Below are positions 16,647-24,472 of a stretch of DNA of 54,745 bases, in pieces. This stretch comes from Lachnospiraceae bacterium. GTDB lineage: Bacteria; Bacillota; Clostridia; Lachnospirales; Lachnospiraceae. Positions within the stretch are counted from its first letter, which is position 1. Every line of letters starts with the position of its first letter. Made by a program: the position numbers and the translations under genes. The notes beneath the pieces were generated by a model that saw only the letters and a program-made list of their open reading frames with translations, searched no databases and was not told the origin of the DNA. The stretch spans positions 1-54,745 of the forward strand of contig JAQXGF010000052.1 of assembly GCA_029006155.1 (NCBI GenBank), read 5' to 3'.

Positions 16647-16747
16647 TGAGTTCAGCTCTGAGGATGTTGCAGCATCCGAAGATTCTGGACCTCGTACAGA
16701 ACGACATTCCGCAGGCTGATCTGTACGATTATGACACAGCTTTCTGA
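16646..16747 (+). CDS. Micro-ORF 2 under the cobalamin riboswitch (33 aa)
   Basis: Encodes 33 residues beginning MSSALRMLQHPKILDLVQ and ending YDYDTAF, acidic at its C-terminus, no membrane segment. The start overlaps the stop of micro-ORF 1 (TGATG). The stop lies within the terminator stem, leaving no room for another gene. No match to a family I know. It may instead be the tail of a gene degraded by deletion or frameshift. Confidence 0.3.
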   Translation: MSSALRMLQHPKILDLVQNDIPQADLYDYDTAF

Positions 16748-16783
16748 CGGTACTCCGCAATACCGTTGGGGGCTGTGTTTTTT
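16734..16783 (+). terminator. Intrinsic terminator of the riboswitch transcript
   Basis: ACACAGC (16734-16740) pairs with GCTGTGT (16772-16778), extended inward by wobble pairs; the inner stem is ACGGTA/TACCGT (16747-16752/16761-16766). Six T follow (16778-16783). The transcript would be about 460 nt. Confidence 0.85.
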
Positions 16784-16830
16784 GTTTCTACAAATGTATT
16801 CCTACCTCAATTATAGAATCGATGATATAG

Positions 16831-16866
16831 AATCCCTGCAGTGCTTCGATGGCTGTGGGGATTTTT
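16831..16866 (+). terminator. Second terminator-like hairpin
   Basis: AATCCCTGCAG (16831-16841) pairs with CTGTGGGGATT (16853-16863) with two wobbles, followed by a T-run ending at 16866. It directly abuts repeat copy B. Confidence 0.6.
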
Positions 16867-17052
16867 AACCGAATCAAGCAAGTCCCCTGCTTCAATTGCG
16901 CAAAGCAATAAGCAGTGGGTTGGGACTTGCTTGTATCAGGAGTGGTGCAAGCCACTCCTGATAAGCTGCGAAGCAGCATTCGGTTATGAGCAAGTAGCGA
17001 AGCTAGGCCCCGCAGCAGAGCTGCAGGGATAGATTGCGAATATCCGCTTGAC
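16867..17052. repeat. Dispersed non-coding repeat, copy B (most complete)
   Basis: An elaborate set of nested inverted repeats: outer AACCGAAT (16867-16874) with ATTCGGTT (16978-16985); CAAGCAAGTCCC (16875-16886) with GGGACTTGCTTG (16922-16933); ATCAGGAGTGG (16935-16945) with CCACTCCTGAT (16952-16962); and GCTGC-GAA-GCAGC. It ends with the blocks shared with copy A (16997-17018 and 17026-17052). The CTGCTTCAATTGCGC part is shared with copy C. Apparent ORFs across it on both strands are translations of the repeat. Confidence 0.88.
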
Positions 17053-17149
17053 TTGTTATGCGTGATATGAAAAGGAACAAAAAATTAGTTGTATATAACT
17101 TTTGTGTAGTGCAAAATTTTCGTTAAAAAATAAATTATCAAAGAAAGTA

Positions 17150-17178
17150 TTGTGAAAATTTATCAATTAATGTATAAT
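17150..17178 (+). promoter_or_regulatory. Promoter of the hydrogenase operon
   Basis: TTGTGA (17150-17155), 17-base spacer, TATAAT (17173-17178), 63 bases before the hydC start. The sequence from 17053 to 17149 is AT-rich; I saw no convincing Rex-type operator. Confidence 0.75.
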
Positions 17179-17240
17179 GATAAGCACATAATTGTACGGG
17201 AATTACAAATATGAAAAAACGAGAAAAGGAGAATCACACA

Positions 17241-17720
17241 ATGCTTGATGAATCGTATTATCAGGTGGCGGACGAGATCATAGGCCGTTATGGAAAGAAG
17301 CCTTCTTCTCTGATCCCGATCATGCAGGATGTGCAGGAAGTGTATCGTTATCTTCCGGGCGAGCTGCTGACTTACATAGCAGGACAGATCGGAGTGAAAG
17401 AGGCAAAGGCATACAGCGTAGCGACATTCTATGAGAACTTTTCGTTCGAGCAGAAAGGAAAGTATGTGATTAAGGTCTGTGACGGCACCGCCTGTCACGT
17501 GCGGAAGTCCACTCCGATTCTGGAGGCTCTGTTCAAGGAACTGGGGCTCAGCAAGAAGAAGCATACGACGGATGATATGCTCTTTACCGTGGAGACGGTA
17601 TCCTGTCTCGGCGCATGCGGACTCGCGCCGACGATGATGGTGAATGAAGAGGTACATCCGAAGATGACACCGGAAAAGGCAATTGCATTGATCGAAGAAT
17701 TGCGAGGTGAAGGCAGATGA
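17241..17720 (+). CDS. hydC: NuoE-like [2Fe-2S] subunit of bifurcating hydrogenase
   Basis: A 159-residue thioredoxin-like ferredoxin. The four cluster cysteines are seen as CDGTAC and CLGAC, with the NuoE spacing. In HydABC complexes this subunit works with HydB to couple H2 oxidation to NAD+ and ferredoxin reduction. ATG 17241 has AAAGGAG 9 bases upstream; an in-frame ATG at 17211 would add ten lysine-rich residues and overlaps no good site. Its stop overlaps the hydB start (ATGA), so the two are translationally coupled. Confidence 0.92.
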   Translation: MLDESYYQVADEIIGRYGKKPSSLIPIMQDVQEVYRYLPGELLTYIAGQIGVKEAKAYSVATFYENFSFEQKGKYVIKVCDGTACHVRKSTPILEALFKELGLSKKKHTTDDMLFTVETVSCLGACGLAPTMMVNEEVHPKMTPEKAIALIEELRGEGR

Positions 17721-19603
17721 GAATAGACAGTAAAGAAAAGCTACTGGAACTGTGTGAGGCCGAGCAGAAAAAGCTCGCAGCCTGCGACTGCCGGATTCTT
17801 GTCTGTTCCGGCACCGGCTGTATTGCGACCGGCTCCCAGAAGATTTATGAGAAGTTTCTTGAGGTGGCAAAGGATGCTCCGGGCGTGAGCATTACCTTCG
17901 CGCCACATGAGGAAAATGAGAAGCACGTCGGCATCAAGAAGACCGGATGTCAGGGCGTCTGTGAATTAGGACCGCTGGTTCGGATTCAGAAAGGCGACAA
18001 GGTCGTCCAGTACACGAAAGTACAGCTGGAAGACTGTGAAGAGATCTTTGAGCGCACCGTGCTTGGCGATGAGGTGCTGGAGCACCTGCTGTATAAGAAG
18101 GCAGGGAAGAGCTATGAAGGACCGGATGATATTCCGTTTATCGCAAAGCAGACGCGTATCGTCCTGAAGAACTGTGGCAAATTCGACGCAGAGTCTCTTG
18201 GCGAGTACATTGCGAGTGGCGGATTTGCGGCGCTCTCCAAGGCACTTTTCGAGATGACGCCGGCAGATGTCGTAGATCAGGTCGATAAGTCCGGTATTCG
18301 CGGACGAGGGGGCGGAGGATTCCCGGCAGGAAAGAAATGGAAGCAGGTAGCGCGTCAGCCGGAAAAGGTGCGTTATGTCGTATGTAATGGTGATGAGGGC
18401 GATCCGGGTGCATTTATGGACGGCTCCGTTATGGAGGGCGATCCGTTCCGCCTGATTGAGGGCATGATGCTCGCAGCCTACGCCGTGAGTGCGCAGGATG
18501 GATATATTTACGTGCGTGCGGAGTATCCGCAGTCCGTAGCCAGACTGAAGCATGCGATCAAGACACTCGAAGAGGCTGGACTGCTTGGCGATCAGATCCT
18601 TGGGACTGATTTCAGTTTCCGGATGCATATCAACCGTGGTGCCGGAGCTTTTGTCTGTGGCGAGGGAAGTGCGCTGACCGCGTCGATCGAGGGCAACCGT
18701 GGTATGCCGCGTGTCAAGCCGCCGCGTACGGTAGAGAAGGGACTGTGGGAGAAGCCGACCGTTCTGAACAATGTGGAGACTTTTGCAAATGTACCGGAGA
18801 TTATCCTGAAGGGATGGGAGTGGTATCGCAGTATCGGTACGGAGGGTTCACCGGGCACGAAGACCTTCTCACTGACCGGAGCGATCGAGAATACCGGACT
18901 GATTGAAGTACCGATGGGTACGACCCTCAGGGAGATCATTTTTGATATCGGTGGTGGTCTGAAGGACGGTGCAAAGTTTAAAGCAGTACAGATCGGCGGA
19001 CCATCGGGCGGATGCCTGACGGAGCAGCATCTGGATGTGCCTTTGGATTTTGATTCAGTAAAGAAATATGGCGCGATCGTCGGTTCCGGCGGACTCGTTG
19101 TCATGGATGAGCATACCTGTATGGTAGAGGTAGCCCGCTTCTTCATGAGCTTTACACAGCGGGAGTCGTGCGGAAAATGTGTGCCGTGCCGTGAGGGTAC
19201 GAAGCGCATGCTGGAGATCCTGGAACGGATTGTCGCCGGCCAGGGTGAGATGAGCGATATCGATGAGCTGCAGGAGCTCGGCAATATGATCAAGAGTATG
19301 GCGCTGTGCGGACTTGGCAAGAGTGCGCCGCTTCCGGTACTTTCAACGATCCGGGAGTTCCGTGACGAATACGAAGAGCATATCCGGGATAAGAAATGCC
19401 GTGCAAAGGTATGTCAGGCATTGCGCCGCTTCGTCATCAATCCGGAGTTCTGTAAAGGCTGTGGCAAGTGTGCGAAGAACTGTCCGGTCGGTGCGATTAC
19501 CGGTGTGCGGAAGGAATGCTACCATATTGATCCGAATATTTGTATCAAGTGCGGTGCATGTAAGGACAACTGCGCGTTTGAAGCAGTGTATATAGAGGCA
19601 TAG
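17717..19603 (+). CDS. hydB: NuoF-like FMN/NADH-binding subunit of bifurcating hydrogenase
   Basis: A 628-residue protein: N-terminal thioredoxin-like [2Fe-2S] domain (CSGTGC, GCQGVC), FMN/NADH domain (GRGGGGFPAGKKW and CNGDEGDPGAFMDG near residues 195-235), [4Fe-4S] site ESCGKCVPCREGTKRM, and a C-terminal 2x[4Fe-4S] ferredoxin domain (CKGCGKCAKNCPVGAI, CIKCGACKDNC). This is the HydB architecture of electron-bifurcating hydrogenases, where FMN is thought to split electrons between NAD+ and ferredoxin. It starts inside the hydC stop and is followed 14 bases later by hydA. Confidence 0.94.
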   Translation: MRIDSKEKLLELCEAEQKKLAACDCRILVCSGTGCIATGSQKIYEKFLEVAKDAPGVSITFAPHEENEKHVGIKKTGCQGVCELGPLVRIQKGDKVVQYTKVQLEDCEEIFERTVLGDEVLEHLLYKKAGKSYEGPDDIPFIAKQTRIVLKNCGKFDAESLGEYIASGGFAALSKALFEMTPADVVDQVDKSGIRGRGGGGFPAGKKWKQVARQPEKVRYVVCNGDEGDPGAFMDGSVMEGDPFRLIEGMMLAAYAVSAQDGYIYVRAEYPQSVARLKHAIKTLEEAGLLGDQILGTDFSFRMHINRGAGAFVCGEGSALTASIEGNRGMPRVKPPRTVEKGLWEKPTVLNNVETFANVPEIILKGWEWYRSIGTEGSPGTKTFSLTGAIENTGLIEVPMGTTLREIIFDIGGGLKDGAKFKAVQIGGPSGGCLTEQHLDVPLDFDSVKKYGAIVGSGGLVVMDEHTCMVEVARFFMSFTQRESCGKCVPCREGTKRMLEILERIVAGQGEMSDIDELQELGNMIKSMALCGLGKSAPLPVLSTIREFRDEYEEHIRDKKCRAKVCQALRRFVINPEFCKGCGKCAKNCPVGAITGVRKECYHIDPNICIKCGACKDNCAFEAVYIEA

Positions 19604-19617
19604 GAGGAGGCGAGAAC

Positions 19618-21315
19618 ATGGGTATAATGACAATTGACGGTAGAAAGGTAGAATTTACCGACGAACGAAATGTCCTGACTGTCATCCGCAAGGCCGGTAT
19701 CGATATTCCTACCCTGTGCTATCATTCGGAGCTGTCCACCTTCGGAGCCTGTCGGCTCTGTACGGTAGAGGATGACCGTGGAAAGACCTTTGCGTCCTGC
19801 TCAGAAGAGCCAAGGGACGGAATGGTGATCTATACAAATACAGCAAAGCTGAAGCGGTACCGCAAGATGATTATTGAGCTGCTGCTTGCGGCACATTGCA
19901 GAGACTGTACGACCTGTATTAAGAGCGGAGACTGCAATCTTCAGGCACTGGCACACCGTTTTGGCGTGACAAAAGTACGCTTCCAGAATTACAAAGAGAT
20001 GGTTCCGCTGGATACAAGTTCTCCGTCGATCATACGGGATCCGAATAAATGTATCCTCTGCGGCAACTGTGTCCGCGTCTGTGAGGAGCTGCAAGGTGTC
20101 GGTGCGCTTGGCTTTGCACACCGTGGCTCGGATGCGATGGTGATGCCGGCGTTTGACCGTCAGATCGCGGCGACAGACTGTGTGAACTGTGGGCAGTGCC
20201 GGGTATTCTGTCCGACCGGTGCGATCAGCATCAAGAGCGACGAAGATGCAGTATGGGAGGCACTTGGAGATCCGAATATACGTGTCGTAGCACAGATTGC
20301 CCCGGCTGTCCGTGTAGCGGTGGGCGATGCGTTTGGGCTGCAGAAGGGCAGAAGCGTGATGGGTAAGATCGTCAACGTCCTGCACCGGATGGGCTTCGAT
20401 GAAGTATACGATACGACGTTCAGTGCGGACCTTACGATTATGGAAGAGACCGCAGAGTTTATCGACAGAGTCAAGAATGGCGGAAAGCTGCCGCTTCTGA
20501 CTTCCTGCTGTCCGGCGTGGGTAAAATTTGTCGGTGATCAGTTCCCGGATTATTCGGAGAACGTATCGACCTGCCGTTCCCCGCAGGGCATGATGTCCGG
20601 TGTGGTAAAAGAGTATTACCGTGATCCGGCCCATGCAGAAGGAAAGAAGACCGTGATGGTATCCTTTATGCCGTGTACGGCGAAGAAGATGGAGGCGAAC
20701 CGTCCGAACAGCTTTACGAAGGGTGAGAAGGATACGGATTATGTCATCACGACGACCGAGCTGATCAAGATGATCCGGATGACCGGTATCGATTTTGCAT
20801 CGCTGGAGTCGGAGTCTTCTGATATTCCGTTCGGACTTGGTTCCGGCGGCGGTGTGATCTTCGGTGTGACCGGTGGTGTCACGGAGGCCGTGATTCGTCG
20901 TCTGGCCCCGGATCACAGCAAGGCTACGATCGAAGAGATCGCAGAGTGCGGTGTGCGGGACGAAGGCTTTATCAAGGAATTCTCGATCCCGTATGAGGGA
21001 CTGGAAGTAAAGATCTGCGTCGCCAGTGGACTGGCGAATGCACGCAAAGTCATGGAGCAGGTACAAAGCGGCGAGAAGGAATACCACCTGATTGAGATCA
21101 TGGCCTGCCGCAGAGGCTGTATCATGGGCGGCGGCCAGCCGAGACTGGCAGGAGACCGCACAAAAGCTGCACGTACCGCAGGTATTTACAATGCGGATAA
21201 AGTATCCGTCATTAAGAAGTCCGATGAGAACCCAATGGTTACGGCACTCTATGAAGGTCTTTTAAAGGGCAGGGAGCATGAGCTTCTGCACAATGAATTT
21301 TTTGCAGGACACTGA
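19618..21315 (+). CDS. hydA: [FeFe]-hydrogenase catalytic subunit, bifurcating (group A3-like)
   Basis: A 565-residue protein. The N-terminal [2Fe-2S] domain has C34, C45, C48 and C61; next come the His-ligated cluster motif (HCRDCTTCIKSGDC) and two [4Fe-4S] sites (CILCGNCVRVCEE, CVNCGQCRVFCPTGAI). The H-cluster motifs are P1 TSCCPAW (about residue 296), P2 MPCTAKKMEANRP (351) and P3 MACRRGCIMGGGQP (495). P3 has RR where many hydrogenases have PG; the ligand cysteines are intact. The gene order hydC-hydB-hydA makes reversible H2 oxidation with NAD+ and ferredoxin the likely role. GGAGGAGG precedes ATG 19618. Maturases hydEFG are not in the window. Confidence 0.95.
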   Translation: MGIMTIDGRKVEFTDERNVLTVIRKAGIDIPTLCYHSELSTFGACRLCTVEDDRGKTFASCSEEPRDGMVIYTNTAKLKRYRKMIIELLLAAHCRDCTTCIKSGDCNLQALAHRFGVTKVRFQNYKEMVPLDTSSPSIIRDPNKCILCGNCVRVCEELQGVGALGFAHRGSDAMVMPAFDRQIAATDCVNCGQCRVFCPTGAISIKSDEDAVWEALGDPNIRVVAQIAPAVRVAVGDAFGLQKGRSVMGKIVNVLHRMGFDEVYDTTFSADLTIMEETAEFIDRVKNGGKLPLLTSCCPAWVKFVGDQFPDYSENVSTCRSPQGMMSGVVKEYYRDPAHAEGKKTVMVSFMPCTAKKMEANRPNSFTKGEKDTDYVITTTELIKMIRMTGIDFASLESESSDIPFGLGSGGGVIFGVTGGVTEAVIRRLAPDHSKATIEEIAECGVRDEGFIKEFSIPYEGLEVKICVASGLANARKVMEQVQSGEKEYHLIEIMACRRGCIMGGGQPRLAGDRTKAARTAGIYNADKVSVIKKSDENPMVTALYEGLLKGREHELLHNEFFAGH

Positions 21316-21388
21316 TTCCTGTGAGCACAAAGGCAAATGGCCGATGATATCAATATCATTTGACGGCTGTGATAAGAGGATATTCTGA

Positions 21389-21416
21389 CATAGCATCAGA
21401 TCCCCCTGCATATACT
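21389..21416 (+). promoter_or_regulatory. Candidate sigma-E promoter for spoIVA inside a hairpin arm
   Basis: The -10-like CATATACT (21409-21416) differs from the sigma-E consensus CATACAHT at one position; a -35-like CATAGC (21389-21394) lies 14 bases upstream. Transcription would start near the loop of the 21402-21437 hairpin. Confidence 0.4.
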
Positions 21417-21443
21417 GAGAGTAGTATATGCAGGGGGTCTTTT
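21402..21443 (+). terminator. hydA terminator overlapping the spoIVA ribosome binding site
   Basis: A perfect 15-bp stem: CCCCCTGCATATACT (21402-21416) with AGTATATGCAGGGGG (21423-21437), 6-base loop, then TCTTTTC. The GGGGG of the right arm is also the only Shine-Dalgarno-like sequence before ATG 21445. Confidence 0.85.
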
Positions 21444-21444
21444 C

Positions 21445-22911
21445 ATGGAAAAATTTGATTTGTACAAAGACATGCAGCTGAGAACGGGAGGAGAAATTTA
21501 TGCCGGAATTGTCGGGCCGGTGCGCACTGGAAAGTCCACTTTTGCAAGAAAATTTGTGGAATCGCTGGTACTTCCGGAGCTGACAGATGCAGAGCGGGAT
21601 ATGACGCGGGATGCGATGCCGTCGAGCGCGTCCGGTCGGATGGTGACAACCGTTGAACCGAAATTTATTCCGAGAGAAGCCGTTTCACTCGCAGTTGGTG
21701 ACGGAACGGATATGAAAGTGCGGATTGTGGACTGTGTCGGGTTTCTGGTGCCGGGTGCGGAGGGCGTCGAGGAAAACGGGCATCCAAGGATGGTACAGAC
21801 TCCGTGGCAGGAACAGCCGGTGCCGTTTCCAGAAGCCGCCCGGATGGGGACACAAAAGGTGATACGGGAACATGCAACGATCGCGCTTGTCGTGACGACA
21901 GATGGAAGCTTTGGGGAACTGCCAAGGGCGGCATTTCTCGAAGCGGAGCGGGAGACGATCACGGAGCTGCAGCGGATCGGGAAGCCATTTCTGGTCATCG
22001 TAAATTCAGCGAGACCATCTGGAGAGGAGGCGAAAGCGACCGCTGCGTTTTTACAACAGACGTACGGTGTGACTCCTGTAATTCTGAACTGTGAGCAGAT
22101 GGATAAAAATGATCTGTACCGGGTGTTTGAACAGTTTCTGCTGGAATTTCCGCTGACAAAAGTCGCATTTCAGCTTCCGAAGTGGGTGGAAACGCTGGAG
22201 AATGCACATTGGCTGAAAAAGGAGCTGTTCGAGGCTGCGAAGCAGGCCATGCAGAAATGGAATACCGTAAGGGATATCGCGGGTGGAAATCTGGAGCTGT
22301 CCTCACAGTACATAAAGCGGGTGAAACTGGAGCAGATGGATCTGTCTGCCGGAAGCGCGGAGGTCGTGGTCTGGATGCAGGAACCGCTGTACTATCAGAT
22401 TTTGAGTGAGATGACCGGTACCGAAATCCAGAGCGAATATCAGCTGATCTCGATCGTGCGGGAGATGGCAAAACGCAAGAAAGAATATGACACCGTGGCG
22501 ACTGCGGTAGAAGCGGTGCGACAGACGGGCTACGGTGTGATTGCTCCGCAGAGGGAAGAGATTCGGATGGAAGAACCGCAGGTCATGAAGCAGGGCAGCC
22601 GGTACGGGGTGAAGATCCGTGCCACCTCGCCATCCGTACATCTGATCCGGGCGGATATTGAGACCGAGATCGCGCCGATCGTCGGAAGTGAACAGCAGGC
22701 GAAAGATCTGATCGCATATATGAAGCAAAACGAAGAGGAAGATGGGATGTGGCACACACTCATTTTCGGAAAATCGGTTGAGCAGATGATCGAGGAGGGG
22801 ATCCGCTCCAGGCTTTCCTCGATCGGAGAAGAGAGCCAGCAGAAGCTGCAGGATACGATGAAACGGATCGTAAATGAGTCGAAGGGCCGGATTATCTGTA
22901 TTATTTTATAG
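21445..22911 (+). CDS. spoIVA: Stage IV sporulation protein A
   Basis: A 488-residue protein (492 in Bacillus subtilis), the ATP-hydrolysing scaffold that polymerises on the forespore to found the spore coat. The N-terminal GTPase-like domain has Walker A GPVRTGKSTFARKF at about residues 24-37 and the conserved DAMPSSASGRMVTTVEPKF stretch. The C-terminus ends in hydrophobic IICIIL as usual. Its ribosome binding site lies in the right arm of the hydA terminator hairpin, so read-through transcripts should translate it poorly. Presence of an intact gene shows the organism can sporulate or recently could. Confidence 0.96.
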   Translation: MEKFDLYKDMQLRTGGEIYAGIVGPVRTGKSTFARKFVESLVLPELTDAERDMTRDAMPSSASGRMVTTVEPKFIPREAVSLAVGDGTDMKVRIVDCVGFLVPGAEGVEENGHPRMVQTPWQEQPVPFPEAARMGTQKVIREHATIALVVTTDGSFGELPRAAFLEAERETITELQRIGKPFLVIVNSARPSGEEAKATAAFLQQTYGVTPVILNCEQMDKNDLYRVFEQFLLEFPLTKVAFQLPKWVETLENAHWLKKELFEAAKQAMQKWNTVRDIAGGNLELSSQYIKRVKLEQMDLSAGSAEVVVWMQEPLYYQILSEMTGTEIQSEYQLISIVREMAKRKKEYDTVATAVEAVRQTGYGVIAPQREEIRMEEPQVMKQGSRYGVKIRATSPSVHLIRADIETEIAPIVGSEQQAKDLIAYMKQNEEEDGMWHTLIFGKSVEQMIEEGIRSRLSSIGEESQQKLQDTMKRIVNESKGRIICIIL

Positions 22912-22939
22912 GAGTCTGTTTTTGCACTTTGCTACATGC

Positions 22940-22966
22940 CCTCCCCGTAGCCCTGCTGCGGGGAGG
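22940..22966 (+). terminator. Hairpin after spoIVA
   Basis: CCTCCCCG (22940-22947) pairs with CGGGGAGG (22959-22966), 11-base loop, 29 bases after the stop. No T-run follows. Confidence 0.45.
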
Positions 22967-22983
22967 AGGTATTGGATTTCAGG

Positions 22984-23012
22984 TTGACAGATTACAATAT
23001 GTGGCTTATAAT
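22984..23012 (+). promoter_or_regulatory. Perfect consensus sigma-A promoter
   Basis: TTGACA (22984-22989), 17-base spacer, TATAAT (23007-23012). All twelve consensus bases match. It drives the cell-wall hydrolase gene with a leader of about 80 bases. Confidence 0.85.
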
Positions 23013-23101
23013 GTGAATAATTTATTACAAAAACATTAAGAGCTGAGCAACACGTGGATTGCGTGTATTTGCTTGGCAAAATGCAGTGAGGGAGAAGTTG
23101 C

Positions 23102-24358
23102 ATGGAAGCATGGAAGAATACGGGACGAAGGAGTGCAGTGTTTTTTGTCCTGGTTCTCATGATGATTCTCATGATGCCGGGACGGGCATCTGCAGCGTGG
23201 GAGAAGAATACGGATGGCACGTATTCGTGGTATCAGAATGGGAAATTAAAGAAAAACAGCTGGGTCAGCGGCACCTATTATGTAAATGCAAGAGGGATCC
23301 GCAGTACCGGCCTGACTAAGATCGGCAAGCGCTATTATTATTTTGGCAAGAGTGGTGCGGTGATCCGGAACAGCTGGATTCGCGCAGATGGCAAGCTGTA
23401 TTACGCGACGAAAAACGGGCCGCTTGTGGTGGGATGCCGCCGCCAGATTGACGATGCATGGTATGCGTTTGGCAAGACCGGAGAGCAGCTGAAGGGAAAG
23501 CGCACGTTCAGTGGCAGGACGTATTACTTCGGGCTGAAGACCGGAAAGATGCTCACCGATCAGTGGGTAAAAGAAAACAAACAGTATTATTATTACGGGG
23601 AGAATGGCGTACTCGCAAAGAATTGCTGGGTCGGATGTTATTACGTCGGGAAGACGGGTACCCGTATGAAAAACACATGGAAGGATAACTGCTACCTGCT
23701 TTCGAGTGGAAAGGCAGCGACCGGGCTCGTAAAGGTCGGAAGTTATCTGTACTATTTTGACCCGAAGACCTATAAGAAGCAGACCGGGACGCGTGTTACG
23801 GTAAAAGGCGTCACGTACGAGCTGAACCAGAAGGGACAGGCCAGAAAAGTTTCCGGGGGAGATTCTGGAGATTCCGGATCGACGACACCTCCGAAGACCA
23901 ATATAAAGGTGGAGAGCACATATTATTCGGACAAATATGTCGACGATGAGACATTGCTTGCGGCCCTGATTTACTGCGAGGCAGGGAACCAGAGCTATAC
24001 CGGAAAGCTCGGCGTCGGGCTTGTGATTATGAACCGGATGAAGAGCTCCCGTTTCCCGTCGAAGCTGCGGGAGGTCGTTTATCAGAACCATCAGTTTGCA
24101 CCGGCCAGAGATGGCGCACTGACCAGAGCCTTAAATAAACCGTCACTTGTGAATGCGGACTGTAAAAAGGCAGCTGCAGAAGTCATGAACCGCCTGAAGA
24201 ATTATAAAAAAGGGACGAGCACCAGACTTACCATTGGTGGAAAGCAGGTCGCTTTCAGCTATCTGTATTTTATGACACAAAACGCGTACCGCAGCCTTGG
24301 ACTTTCCGCGACTTACCGGAAGATCGGCAGCCACGTATTTTTTGCGAGATGGGCGTAA
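23102..24358 (+). CDS. Secreted cell-wall hydrolase with wall-binding repeats and SleB-like domain
   Basis: A 418-residue exported protein. Residues 1-32 form a signal peptide (hydrophobic VFFVLVLMMILMM, then GRASAA). Residues 33-245 hold about nine aromatic-rich wall-binding repeats of the YYYFGKSG type. A GDSGDSGSTTPP linker leads to a SleB/CwlJ-like hydrolase domain (about 285-418) with the conserved glutamate in YCEAGNQSYTGKLGVG. SleB-family enzymes are lytic transglycosylases acting on spore cortex or vegetative wall. The sigma-A promoter argues for vegetative expression despite its position after spoIVA. A terminator follows. Confidence 0.87.
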   Translation: MEAWKNTGRRSAVFFVLVLMMILMMPGRASAAWEKNTDGTYSWYQNGKLKKNSWVSGTYYVNARGIRSTGLTKIGKRYYYFGKSGAVIRNSWIRADGKLYYATKNGPLVVGCRRQIDDAWYAFGKTGEQLKGKRTFSGRTYYFGLKTGKMLTDQWVKENKQYYYYGENGVLAKNCWVGCYYVGKTGTRMKNTWKDNCYLLSSGKAATGLVKVGSYLYYFDPKTYKKQTGTRVTVKGVTYELNQKGQARKVSGGDSGDSGSTTPPKTNIKVESTYYSDKYVDDETLLAALIYCEAGNQSYTGKLGVGLVIMNRMKSSRFPSKLREVVYQNHQFAPARDGALTRALNKPSLVNADCKKAAAEVMNRLKNYKKGTSTRLTIGGKQVAFSYLYFMTQNAYRSLGLSATYRKIGSHVFFARWA

Positions 24359-24387
24359 GCATGGCTGCTTACAGTAAGACATCACCG

Positions 24388-24430
24388 AAAAGGGTAAAAT
24401 CGAACATATGATTGATTTTATCCTTTTTTT
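24388..24430 (+). terminator. Intrinsic terminator between cell-wall hydrolase and ruvA
   Basis: AAAAGGGTAAAATC (24388-24401) pairs with GATTTTATCCTTTT (24414-24427) with one wobble, followed by T to 24430. Confidence 0.85.
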
Positions 24431-24472
24431 ATGTTAAACTGTTGGGCAGGCAAGTGGAATGGAGTAAATACA

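Noticed and set aside
16788..17032. ORFs on both strands across repeat copy B
   Set aside because: The YCFAQLKQG segment recurs in the matching frame of copy C, so these are translations of the repeat.
17053..17178. Rex operator before the hydrogenase operon
   Set aside because: Only a partial half-site (CGTTAA) is seen, with no proper TTGTTAA-N4-TTAACAA palindrome.
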